DNA from: Bacteroidota bacterium
GTDB lineage: Bacteria > Bacteroidota > Bacteroidia > Bacteroidales > Paludibacteraceae
Assembly (NCBI GenBank): GCA_017860335.1
Contig: JAFNAU010000118.1
Location: 1-9,864, forward strand
Direction of reading: 5' to 3'
DNA: 9,864 bases
The position numbers were made by a program, and so were the translations under genes. Positions 1 through 6,466 of this stretch are shown piece after piece. The notes beneath the pieces are model-generated. The model made no database searches and had not been told where the DNA came from. It saw only the letters and a program-made list of their open reading frames with translations. The stretch's first letter is position 1; each line of letters opens with the position of its first letter.

Positions 1-1835
1 GTATCGGTTGCCGGAGCAGTAGATGTTTTTTCCGCTATTTTTGTAAAGGTTACATTATCCATGCTTCCCCAGATTTCGTACTGATAATATCTTCCGTCCC
101 CATCGTAGTAGTTTCTGATATACACCGAGCTGATATCGTAGAAGTTCCCCAGGTCGACCTGCCACCACTTCGGGTATGGACCTGCCTCCCAGAAGTTGGC
201 ACTTGAGCCAACATCGTCATTCGCATTACCCGGTTTATTATAGCCAGTGTATGACTCTGCGGTAGCTGGTTTGTTCAGGGCAATACCGGTTAAAAGATTT
301 TGACTGAATGACGATGAAATTGTGTGATTTGCCTGGATATTCGAAAACGTATGATTATTAACCGCGCCTATCGATTCCCCATCCACTTTTACATCGGAAA
401 TTTGGAAATTTGTGTTAGGGGTTATGGTATATGTACGCGATCCTCCTTCATTATGAATCACGTCACCCAGCGGATTAATAGTACCTCCTGTACTAGTGGT
501 AGATGATATTACGTAAGTTGCAGGGGAATTGGAACTGCTTACAAGTTGAATTTCATTAACAGACAAAGCAAAATCATACAATCGTACATCCAGAATTTGT
601 CCTTTGAAAAATGAGGCAGTTTCCTGAGCTTGTCCGAGTATAAATTCAGGGGATGAATATTGTGTTAATGCACTTGTCGCAATGGTATCTTCGGGCGCTC
701 CGTTAATATAAAGAGTAAGATTATTACCCTCATATTTCATAAGTATGTGTGACCATTCACCTGCGGATAATGTAGTTCTGGAAGTTGCAATGCCATCTGA
801 AACCCGGGCACAAATTTTACCATCGGCCTGCATATAGAAACTGCGATTACAAGTTGAATATGAAGGGTACTCAGACATCTTCGAAATATCCATAGCCCGG
901 ATTTCATCCGGTCTTACCCACATGGCAATGGTAAAAGAGGCGTAGTTATTACCGGGCAAAGTTAAAAAATCAGATGTACCATTAAAGATGTATGAGCCTG
1001 GCTTGTCTTGTGGAGGTCCTGTTGTTGTAATGCTAAATGTGTCAGATATTGCAATATTCGATTTATCAACTCCCGCATCTACAACTTTGATATATTTATA
1101 TGGTCTGTCAGGTAAACTTGTGTTACTGTAAGTCCATACACCGTGATTAATATAAGTGTTTCTGATTGTTTTATATAGGTTAGTGTCATTGTTTGCTATC
1201 GTATAGGTAACATCTAACGGAATAAATAAATCATCCAGGTTACCGTTGACTCCAAGTACCCATGTGTCTTTACCATATTTTACTGCCAGTTCCCTTACTG
1301 CCTGATTAACAGCTTTGTGCTGGGTATGCCCGTATTCACCCCAGTTGTTGTTTGAAATAATTCTTTTTGTGGTACTATCGGCAATATATTTCTCAATCTT
1401 AGCTTTAATTTTATTAATTTCAGGTCTTGTATATGAATAGACCTCATGGACGAGATGGTCATTTGCCAGATATCCATAATTTACTGTATCGCGCAACCAG
1501 TAATAATTCACATACTCTTGCTGAGTAATATCTGCCCAGGGATGAAACCAGTTTCCCTTATAATTTATTCCGTAGGCATTGATATTGAGTGAGTCCTGAA
1601 GTTCATCGATGGTAGCTTTATAGGTAGGCGTTGATGGCATTGCTCCACATATAAACTTCTGAGTTTTGTCCCACCAAGGTAACATAAATATAGCATCATC
1701 ATCCTGATGTCCAAAAATCATGATTGTTCCGGCTGAAGGAATGGTGCTGAAATCAACCAATGTACCCTGATCCTGCGTGTAAACCAGGCTGTTGAATGTG
1801 AAAAATATTGTAAACAAGGATAGAATTTTTTTCAT
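1..1835 (-). CDS. Secreted multidomain PIG-L/LmbE-like deacetylase with LamG, InlB-type and discoidin domains (3' end missing)
   Basis: The frame is open without a stop from ATG at 1835 down to base 1, giving 611 codons and continuing beyond the window. Residues 1-21 are a signal peptide (MKK, then a hydrophobic stretch, ending near VYTQ). Residues 36-240 resemble the PIG-L/LmbE family of zinc-dependent N-acetylglucosaminyl deacetylases. GHQDDD at 42-47 takes the place of the family motif AHPDDE, and GEYGHTQH at 166-173 matches the family's late HxxH motif; H43, D46 and H173 would be the metal ligands and D45 the general base. Residues 278-425 look like a LamG/concanavalin-like jelly roll (YIFNGTSDFL, ITIAMWVRPDE-like strands, LYINGAPEDT). 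Residues 438-510 resemble the divergent InlB B-repeat (GGTINPLG, YTITPN, ISDVKVDG). Residues 513 onward resemble an F5/8 type C carbohydrate-binding domain (ALNKPATAES, WWQVDLG). The role is probably extracellular de-N-acetylation of a glycan, but the substrate is unknown. The final D of GHQDDD is unusual, so activity is not certain. No neighbour supports a specific pathway. Confidence 0.85.
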   Translation of the reverse strand, partial: MKKILSLFTIFFTFNSLVYTQDQGTLVDFSTIPSAGTIMIFGHQDDDAIFMLPWWDKTQKFICGAMPSTPTYKATIDELQDSLNINAYGINYKGNWFHPWADITQQEYVNYYWLRDTVNYGYLANDHLVHEVYSYTRPEINKIKAKIEKYIADSTTKRIISNNNWGEYGHTQHKAVNQAVRELAVKYGKDTWVLGVNGNLDDLFIPLDVTYTIANNDTNLYKTIRNTYINHGVWTYSNTSLPDRPYKYIKVVDAGVDKSNIAISDTFSITTTGPPQDKPGSYIFNGTSDFLTLPGNNYASFTIAMWVRPDEIRAMDISKMSEYPSYSTCNRSFYMQADGKICARVSDGIATSRTTLSAGEWSHILMKYEGNNLTLYINGAPEDTIATSALTQYSSPEFILGQAQETASFFKGQILDVRLYDFALSVNEIQLVSSSNSPATYVISSTTSTGGTINPLGDVIHNEGGSRTYTITPNTNFQISDVKVDGESIGAVNNHTFSNIQANHTISSSFSQNLLTGIALNKPATAESYTGYNKPGNANDDVGSSANFWEAGPYPKWWQVDLGNFYDISSVYIRNYYDGDGRYYQYEIWGSMDNVTFTKIAEKTSTAPATD

Positions 1836-2173
1836 AACCAAAGAATTTTGATATTAATTAACCTGTTTCTGTAAATACTATCATATCTAAAATGATTTTT
1901 TGAAATATATACTGTCGAAACCGCAAGTATATTTATAGTTTATAACAAATTAATGTGTGTGAATATTAAATCTTAACAAACAATGCTTTAATGATAAAAT
2001 TTTGTTTATACTTAGAACATATTATATTATCGAAAAGTTTTTGCAGTTTTGTTTTTTGTTATCGGATTATTGTAGTTTTTCTTTCAATATTTTATTAATT
2101 GATAATCAGGAGCGAAAGAAAATATGAGTGGTTCATGTTGAGTATAATGAAGACATTAAAGCCTGTCTGTTTT

Positions 2174-2205
2174 CTGCTGACAGGGAATTTCGAACCTGGT
2201 AGCAG
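2174..2205. other. Stem-loop of unknown role
   Basis: The arms CTGCTGACAGG (2174-2184) and CCTGGTAGCAG (2195-2205) pair over 11 positions, with one A-G mismatch and one G-U pair, around a 10-nt loop that contains TTCGAA. No T-run follows on either strand, so it is not a standard intrinsic terminator. It lies about 70 bases upstream of the -33 element of the promoter at 2273-2304 and could be a regulator site, a small RNA element or chance. The TTCGAA loop recalls a tRNA T-arm, but no cloverleaf can be built around it. Confidence 0.4.
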
Positions 2206-2272
2206 AGAAGCGTTGTTAGATTTATTGATACAAAATTGCCCTGCAAGGTGTTTTTTGTATGGATTTACCTGT

Positions 2273-2304
2273 ATTGTATTTGTTAAATTATTTGCTTAAA
2301 TTTG
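2273..2304 (+). promoter_or_regulatory. Bacteroidota-type promoter for the 2433 gene
   Basis: TAAATTTG at 2297-2304 matches the Bacteroidota -7 consensus TAnnTTTG exactly, and ATTG at 2273-2276 lies 20 bases upstream, within the usual 19-21 spacing for the -33 TTTG/TTG element. Transcription would begin near 2311 and leave a 5' leader of about 120 bases before the start at 2433, which is long enough to carry regulation. Inference from consensus only. Confidence 0.55.
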
Positions 2305-2432
2305 TTGATAAAAAGAGGGTGCGGATATAAATTTATATCAAGGAATGTAAATCATGAAACAAACCCCGAATCGCGAAGGCAGAAAAGACTTTAATGCTTT
2401 AACTATCAACTAATCATCATTTATTTATACAT

Positions 2433-3263
2433 ATGAAAATGAAACTAAAATTTGTCTTGTTGGGTCTGATATCAATTTTTACTTCCCTGAATATCTGTGG
2501 TCAAAAAATTGTTACCGGCAAAATAATTAATCGGGAGACTAATGAGCCGGTTGAATATGTAAATATCGGGATACAGGGTAAAGAAACAGGTACTGTGAGC
2601 GATAATCAGGGAAATTTTCAGCTTCTGGTTGCAGACAAAAACCTGAATGACACATTGACGGTGTCCTGTATTGGTTTTAATATCGCGAAAGTAGATATAA
2701 GTAAGTTGATTAATGCTGATCATAAGAATATTTTATTGACCGAAAAAGCAATTGATTTGCAGGAAATAATGGTAAAACCAAAGAAGTATAAAACAAGAAT
2801 TCTCGGAATTACTGCAAAAAATAAAAAGATGCTTGGAGGTTTTACCGAAAACAGATTAGGTTACGAAGTGGGTGTGGCGATGAGTGTGAAGAAATCTGCA
2901 TATATACGAAAAATCAATTTGAATATTGCATCCTGTCAGTACGATACTGTTTTCTATCGCTTAAATATCTATGAGGGAACCCAGAAACAGGGCTTCGAAA
3001 ATATTATGCGTGAACCATTTTATTTCAAAATTCCAAAATCGCAGATAAAGGACAAAATATCCATTGACGTACAAAAATTAAATTTGGTTGTAAGGGGAAA
3101 TTTTCTGGTAACATTGGAACATGTTAAAGACCTGGGAAAAGGTGGCCTGTATTTTCCTATCTCACTTTTTAATAAATCGTATGCCCGAAAGACAAGTCAG
3201 GGTGAATGGAAAACTACACCTGTTGGAATTTCCCTCAATGTCGAAGCGGATGTTGAACAATAG
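2433..3263 (+). CDS. Exported CarboxypepD_reg-like domain protein, function unknown
   Basis: This 276-residue protein has an N-terminal signal sequence (KMKLK, then hydrophobic residues 7-21; cleavage probably near C22-Q24). The LNIC sequence is a poor lipobox because of the I before C, so a lipoprotein is possible but not supported. Residues 25-114 form a carboxypeptidase-regulatory-like beta sandwich (PF13715 type). It shows the family's characteristic pieces: VTGKIINRETNEPVEYVNI, GTVSDNQGNFQL at 53-64, LTVSCIGF at 75-82, and an LQEIMVKPK exit strand at 109-117. In TonB-dependent receptors this domain precedes a plug and barrel, but here the protein ends after another 160 or so beta-rich residues (115-276) without either, so it is a stand-alone member rather than a SusC. 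The C-terminal part was not recognised. It is probably periplasmic or outer-membrane associated. It is a single-gene unit, with its own promoter upstream and a strong terminator downstream, and nothing ties it to the restriction locus. Confidence 0.8.
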   Translation: MKMKLKFVLLGLISIFTSLNICGQKIVTGKIINRETNEPVEYVNIGIQGKETGTVSDNQGNFQLLVADKNLNDTLTVSCIGFNIAKVDISKLINADHKNILLTEKAIDLQEIMVKPKKYKTRILGITAKNKKMLGGFTENRLGYEVGVAMSVKKSAYIRKINLNIASCQYDTVFYRLNIYEGTQKQGFENIMREPFYFKIPKSQIKDKISIDVQKLNLVVRGNFLVTLEHVKDLGKGGLYFPISLFNKSYARKTSQGEWKTTPVGISLNVEADVEQ

Positions 3264-3442
3264 TTTTTCTGTAAAAATTCACGTTCACGCTTGTTTGCAA
3301 CAGTTTGATATCAGGTAAAAAGATTAATTTTCTATTACAAAGTAAGTCAGTCGTTTGAAATTGCGCCAGTGAGGGACCCGTTCAGGGGTGATAAATTACC
3401 TGTGTGGTTTTAAGCTTGAGTCTGCGTGCTGCTAAAAAAAGG

Positions 3443-3485
3443 AAAAACCTCTGTAACGACCGGTTAAATCGTTACAGAGGTTTTT
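3443..3485. terminator. Bidirectional intrinsic terminator
   Basis: The two 17-nt arms, AAAAACCTCTGTAACGA (3443-3459) and TCGTTACAGAGGTTTTT (3469-3485), pair perfectly around a 9-nt loop. The arms end in T5 on the plus strand and, by symmetry, T5 on the minus strand, so the hairpin can end transcripts in both directions. It lies 180 bases after the stop codon of the 2433 gene and insulates that gene from the restriction locus. Confidence 0.9.
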
Positions 3486-3573
3486 GGGTATCCGGAGGGG
3501 AAATGGTTAATGGCCGGTTAATTAGTCCCAATTTGTTTATCAGAGCATTCACAGACTGAATAATATTTTTTTA

Positions 3574-3605
3574 TTAACAACCTAATTTAATAAATTGTAT
3601 ATTTG
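3574..3605 (+). promoter_or_regulatory. Promoter of the hsdMS operon
   Basis: TATATTTG at 3598-3605 matches the Bacteroidota -7 consensus TAnnTTTG at every fixed position. The expected -33 position holds TTA (3574-3576, spacing 21) instead of TTG, so that half is weak. The predicted transcription start near 3612 gives a leader of only about 20 bases to the hsdM ATG at 3632. Because it follows the terminator, it is the only obvious promoter for hsdM and hsdS. Confidence 0.6.
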
Positions 3606-3616
3606 TACGAACAAAT
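3601..3616. promoter_or_regulatory. Palindrome across the hsdM promoter start (candidate operator)
   Basis: ATTTGT at 3601-3606 and ACAAAT at 3611-3616 form a perfect 6-bp inverted repeat with a 4-nt spacer (ACGA). With one mismatch the symmetry extends outward by two further A-T pairs. The left arm includes the TTTG of the -7 element and the right arm covers the predicted transcription start, which is where a repressor dimer would block transcription. The AT-rich context makes chance palindromes likely, so the operator role is inference. Confidence 0.4.
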
Positions 3617-3631
3617 TTATATATATCGCTC

Positions 3632-5203
3632 ATGTCTGAAGACCAGAAAAAACAACTAGAACAACAACTTTGGAATATAGCCAATACTCTCAGGGGAAAA
3701 ATGCATGCGGATGAATTTCGGGATTATATCCTGGGATTTATTTTTTATAAATACCTGTCTGAAAAAATGCACTTGTATGCAGATACTATCCTGGAACAGG
3801 ATCGAATCAAATATTTAGAAATTGACGAGAACACTGAAACAGGTAAAGAATATCTGGATGCAATAAAAGAGGAAGCACTCGAAAAACTGGGATACTTCCT
3901 GAAACCTTCGGAACTTTTCAGCGAAGTTGCCAAACGTGGTTCTTCAACAGGAAATGACGGTAACGGACATTTTATTCTGGAAGATTTACAACGGATATTG
4001 AATAACATCCAACAGTCAACGATGGGAACTGCCAGTGAGGATGATTTTGACAATCTCTTTGAAGACCTTGACCTGACCAGTACCAAACTCGGACGGACGG
4101 AACCTGCCAAGAATGAATTGATTTCCAAAGTACTGTATCACCTTGACCAGATAGATTTTAAACTGCACGAGACCGATTCGGATGTGCTGGGTGATGCCTA
4201 CGAATATCTGATTGGAATGTTTGCCAGTGGAGCAGGGAAAAAGGCAGGTGAATTCTATACGCCACAGCAGGTAAGTAAAATCCTGGCTAAAATAGTAACA
4301 ACAGGTAAAACCAAACTCAAATCCGTTTATGATCCGACCTGCGGATCTGCATCCTTATTGCTCCGTTTGGCTAAAGAAACAGAAGTAAGTACGTTCTACG
4401 GACAGGAAATGAACCGTACCACCTACAACCTCGCCCGCATGAACATGATTTTGCACGGAGTTCATTACCGTAATTTCAATATCCGACAGGAAGATACACT
4501 CGAACGCCCTCAGCATCTGGATAAACGATTTGAAGCTGTGGTGGCAAATCCGCCGTTTTCAGCCAATTGGAGCGCCAGCCCGTTGTTTATGACAGACGAC
4601 CGTTTTAGCCAATACGGGAAACTTGCACCAAGCAGTAAAGCCGACTTTGCCTTTGTACAGCACATGATTTACCAGCTGGCTGACAATGGTACAATGGCTG
4701 TGGTTCTTCCTCACGGCGCATTGTTCCGGGGTGGAGCTGAACTTCAAATCCGGCAATACCTGATTGAAGACCGGAACTATCTGGATGCCGTGATTGGATT
4801 GCCTGCCAATATATTCTACGGAACCAGTATCCCGACCTGCATTCTGATTTTCAAGAAATGCCGTGAAACGCCTGAAGATGTCCTGTTTATTGATGCCAGT
4901 CAGTATTACGAAAAGGTGAAAACCCAGAACACATTACGGGATGAAGATATCGACCGAATTGTAACCACCTACCGTAACCGTACCGAAACGGAAAAATTCA
5001 GTAAACGGGCTACACTGAAGGAGATAGCCGATAACGACTACAACCTGAATATTCCCCGATATGTGGATACTTTTGAGGCGGAAGACAGCATTGATATTGA
5101 TGCGGTGGCTAATGAAATAGCTGTACTCGATAAATCGATAGCGGAAACAGATAAACTGATTGCTGGATTTTGTGCCGAACTGAAAATCAAAACCCCGTTT
5201 TAG
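3632..5203 (+). CDS. hsdM: Type I restriction-modification DNA methyltransferase subunit HsdM
   Basis: This 523-residue protein is the adenine-N6 methyltransferase subunit. With HsdS it forms the M2S1 methylase, which protects host DNA and recognises hemimethylated targets. Residues 5-150 are the helical HsdM N-terminal domain (LWNIANTLRGKM, FRDYILGFIFYKYLSEK). The N6_Mtase catalytic domain follows. Its motifs are GEFYTP at 206-211 (motif X type), DPTCGSASLL at 234-243 (SAM-binding motif I) and NPPF at 306-309 (catalytic motif IV, of the N-P-P-F/Y type that marks an amino-methyltransferase). AVVLPHGALFRGGAE at 356-370 and GLPANIFYGTSIPTCIL at 389-405 are further conserved HsdM blocks. The length is normal for the family (about 500-530). 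The ATG at 3632 is the first in frame and lies some 20 bases after the predicted transcription start. hsdS begins 3 bases after the stop, so the two are co-transcribed and probably translationally coupled. No motif is missing. Confidence 0.97.
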   Translation: MSEDQKKQLEQQLWNIANTLRGKMHADEFRDYILGFIFYKYLSEKMHLYADTILEQDRIKYLEIDENTETGKEYLDAIKEEALEKLGYFLKPSELFSEVAKRGSSTGNDGNGHFILEDLQRILNNIQQSTMGTASEDDFDNLFEDLDLTSTKLGRTEPAKNELISKVLYHLDQIDFKLHETDSDVLGDAYEYLIGMFASGAGKKAGEFYTPQQVSKILAKIVTTGKTKLKSVYDPTCGSASLLLRLAKETEVSTFYGQEMNRTTYNLARMNMILHGVHYRNFNIRQEDTLERPQHLDKRFEAVVANPPFSANWSASPLFMTDDRFSQYGKLAPSSKADFAFVQHMIYQLADNGTMAVVLPHGALFRGGAELQIRQYLIEDRNYLDAVIGLPANIFYGTSIPTCILIFKKCRETPEDVLFIDASQYYEKVKTQNTLRDEDIDRIVTTYRNRTETEKFSKRATLKEIADNDYNLNIPRYVDTFEAEDSIDIDAVANEIAVLDKSIAETDKLIAGFCAELKIKTPF

Positions 5204-5206
5204 GCT

Positions 5207-6415
5207 ATGGAAAAGAACGTACCAATATTGCGGTTTCCTGATTTTAAAGATAGTTATACGAAATTAAGGCTGTCAGAGATATTGATTAGACATTCTGAAA
5301 ACAATAAAGATGAGGAATTTAAGATTGACGATATTTTGTCATTATCTTCGACGTATGGTATTGTTAATAGGAAAGAACTACTTGAAGATACCTATGAAAA
5401 AGTAAATCATTTAGCTTACATAAAAACAAGGTATAATGATTTTGTTTATGGGAAAAGTATTAGTTCAAATTATCCATTTGGACTATTTAAAGCAAATAAA
5501 TGTAGAGATGGTTTATTATCAACTCTTTATTTTACATTTAAAGTTCAAAATAATGCTTTACCTGATTATCTTGATCGTTATTTTAGTCATTTAAATAGAG
5601 CAAATAACTTCCTTAGAAAGTACGTATTGGTTGGAGATAGATACATAACAGCTGATTCTGATTTTTTATTAAGTGGTGAAATTTCAATTCCTTCTCTTCC
5701 CGAGCAAACCAAAATTGCCAATTTCCTGACGGCTGTGGGTGATAAAATCAGTCAGTTGAAAAAGAAAAAGGAACTGCTGGAGCAGTACAAAAAAGGGGTG
5801 ATGCAGAAGATTTTCAGTCAGGAACTAAGGTTTAAGGATGAAAATGGGGAAGATTTTGCGGAATGGGAAGAAGCAACTCTTATCGAGATTGCCGAAAGGA
5901 TTACAACCAAAAACAAAGAGAATAATCAGAATGTACTGACAATTTCTGCTCAGATTGGACTTATAAGCCAAATAGAATTTTTCAGTAAGTCTGTTTCTGC
6001 TAAAGATGTGACAGGTTATTATTTATTACATAGAAATGATTTTGCGTACAATAAGAGTTATTCAAAAGGTTATCCTGTAGGAGCTGTAAAACGGCTCAAT
6101 AAATATCCTAAGGGAGTTGTTTCAACTTTATACATATGTTTTCGATTTAATGAATTAGTTGATTTAGGATTTATGGAACATTATTTCGATTCTGGTCTAC
6201 ACAACTCCGAAATTGAAAAAATTGCACAAGAAGGCGCACGAAATCATGGTTTACTTAATATAGATGTAAAAGATTTTTTCAACACTCGTTTATTATTGCC
6301 CTCTCTTCCCGAACAAACCAAAATTGCCAACTTCCTTTCTGCCATTGATGATAAAATCAGTCATTGCGGAAAACAAATCGAAGGCATGGAACGGTGGGAT
6401 ATTGCGAGATTTTAG
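5207..6415 (+). CDS. hsdS: Type I restriction-modification specificity subunit HsdS, C-terminal tail cut short
   Basis: This 402-residue protein sets the DNA target of the locus. It has the usual two target recognition domains (TRD1 about 15-165, TRD2 about 220-368), each followed by a conserved coiled-coil spacer starting with PSLPEQTKIANFL (162-174 and 365-377). The two TRDs look related to each other: YNDFVYGKSISSNYPFG at 76-92 parallels RNDFAYNKSYSKGYPVG at 276-292, and LLSTLYFTF parallels VVSTLYICF. The first spacer continues as a full helix to EQYKKGVMQKIFSQ (192-205). The second stops soon after GMERW (393-397) with DIARF, and its last four codons and stop lie in the inverted element at 6401-6431. 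About 10 residues that the first spacer has are therefore missing here. Whether the protein still assembles is unknown; the loss is small and at the extreme C-terminus. It is more AT-rich in the TRDs than in hsdM, which fits TRD exchange by recombination. It follows hsdM by 3 bases. Confidence 0.95.
   Translation: MEKNVPILRFPDFKDSYTKLRLSEILIRHSENNKDEEFKIDDILSLSSTYGIVNRKELLEDTYEKVNHLAYIKTRYNDFVYGKSISSNYPFGLFKANKCRDGLLSTLYFTFKVQNNALPDYLDRYFSHLNRANNFLRKYVLVGDRYITADSDFLLSGEISIPSLPEQTKIANFLTAVGDKISQLKKKKELLEQYKKGVMQKIFSQELRFKDENGEDFAEWEEATLIEIAERITTKNKENNQNVLTISAQIGLISQIEFFSKSVSAKDVTGYYLLHRNDFAYNKSYSKGYPVGAVKRLNKYPKGVVSTLYICFRFNELVDLGFMEHYFDSGLHNSEIEKIAQEGARNHGLLNIDVKDFFNTRLLLPSLPEQTKIANFLSAIDDKISHCGKQIEGMERWDIARF
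5693..5754 (+). repeat. Direct repeat within hsdS, copy 1
   Basis: This 62-nt block encodes the start of the first HsdS spacer helix and matches 6302-6363 at 53 of 62 positions; the first 35 nt differ at only 2. The copies are 609 nt apart, exactly 203 codons, so a crossover between them would delete TRD2 and the first spacer tail and keep the frame. Confidence 0.85.
6302..6363 (+). repeat. Direct repeat within hsdS, copy 2
   Basis: This is the second copy of the HsdS spacer block (see 5693-5754), at the 3' end of TRD2. Identity is highest over TCTTCCCGA, CAAACCAAAATTGCCAA and GATAAAATCAGTCA. Such duplicated spacers are typical of two-domain HsdS proteins and are used for TRD shuffling. Confidence 0.85.
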
Positions 6416-6443
6416 AAGAATCTCGCAATTTTTATTTATTTTT
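6401..6443 (+). terminator. Hairpin at the hsdS 3' end; left inverted element flanking fic
   Basis: ATTGCGAGATT (6401-6411) and AATCTCGCAAT (6419-6429) pair perfectly over 11 bp around a 7-nt loop, and a T-rich tail runs to 6443, the form of an intrinsic terminator on the plus strand. The hairpin overlaps the end of hsdS: the stop TAG at 6413-6415 is in its loop. The segment 6401-6431 is also the left member of a pair of inverted elements, with its mirror copy at 7775-7805. Confidence 0.75.
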
Positions 6444-6444
6444 G
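6437..6444 (+). promoter_or_regulatory. -7 promoter match for fic
   Basis: TATTTTTG matches the Bacteroidota -7 consensus TAnnTTTG at every fixed position, lies directly after the hsdS terminator hairpin and is about 23 bases upstream of the fic ATG at 6467. The -33 position falls in the hairpin arm and has no TTG, so the call rests on the -7 element alone in a T-rich run. Confidence 0.4.
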
Positions 6445-6466
6445 TGGTCACTAAAAGATAAAAGCA

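Larger units (their letters stand above)
1836..2432. other. Divergent intergenic region without a supported gene
   Basis: This AT-rich stretch of about 600 bases separates the minus-strand deacetylase gene from the plus-strand gene starting at 2433, so it should hold both promoters. I see a clear plus-strand promoter match at 2273-2304 and a stem-loop at 2174-2205. The only longer open frame (2099-2299) begins with TTG, has no recognisable domain and runs across the stem-loop and the promoter. A 19-codon ATG frame at 2354-2413 lies in the predicted leader but nothing shows it is translated. No tRNA, rRNA or insertion-sequence signature was recognised. Confidence 0.6.
3264..3631. other. Intergenic region: terminator, spacer and restriction-locus promoter
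   Basis: These 368 bases separate the CarboxypepD-like gene from hsdM. They hold the bidirectional terminator at 3443-3485 and the hsdM promoter and palindrome at 3574-3616. I see no coding frame with a recognisable product. The 65-codon frame starting at 3121 and ending in this region is a shadow of the upstream gene in another frame. The stretch 3264-3440 shows nothing I can identify. Confidence 0.6.

Noticed and set aside
1295..1477. 60-codon minus-strand frame
   Set aside because: It lies in a different frame inside the deacetylase gene, which is open across the whole region and has recognisable domains.
1946..1980. Possible minus-strand promoter for the deacetylase gene: TTAATTTG (1946-1953 reversed) with TTTG 23 bases upstream
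   Set aside because: The -7 box has one mismatch at a key base and the spacing is too long, so it is not better than chance in this AT-rich stretch.
2161..2215. Possible tRNA suggested by TTCGAA in a hairpin loop
   Set aside because: No acceptor, D or anticodon arms could be built on either strand around it.
2099..2299. 66-codon plus-strand frame in the divergent region
   Set aside because: It begins with TTG, has no recognisable domain or ribosome-binding context, and runs across a stem-loop and the promoter at 2273-2304.
2354..2413. 19-codon ATG frame in the predicted leader of the 2433 gene, possible leader peptide
   Set aside because: There is no repeated regulatory codon, no attenuator hairpin and no evidence of translation; a frame of this length arises easily by chance.
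3745..4128. 127-codon minus-strand frame within hsdM
   Set aside because: It is the antisense shadow of a conserved HsdM N-terminal region and has no domain of its own.
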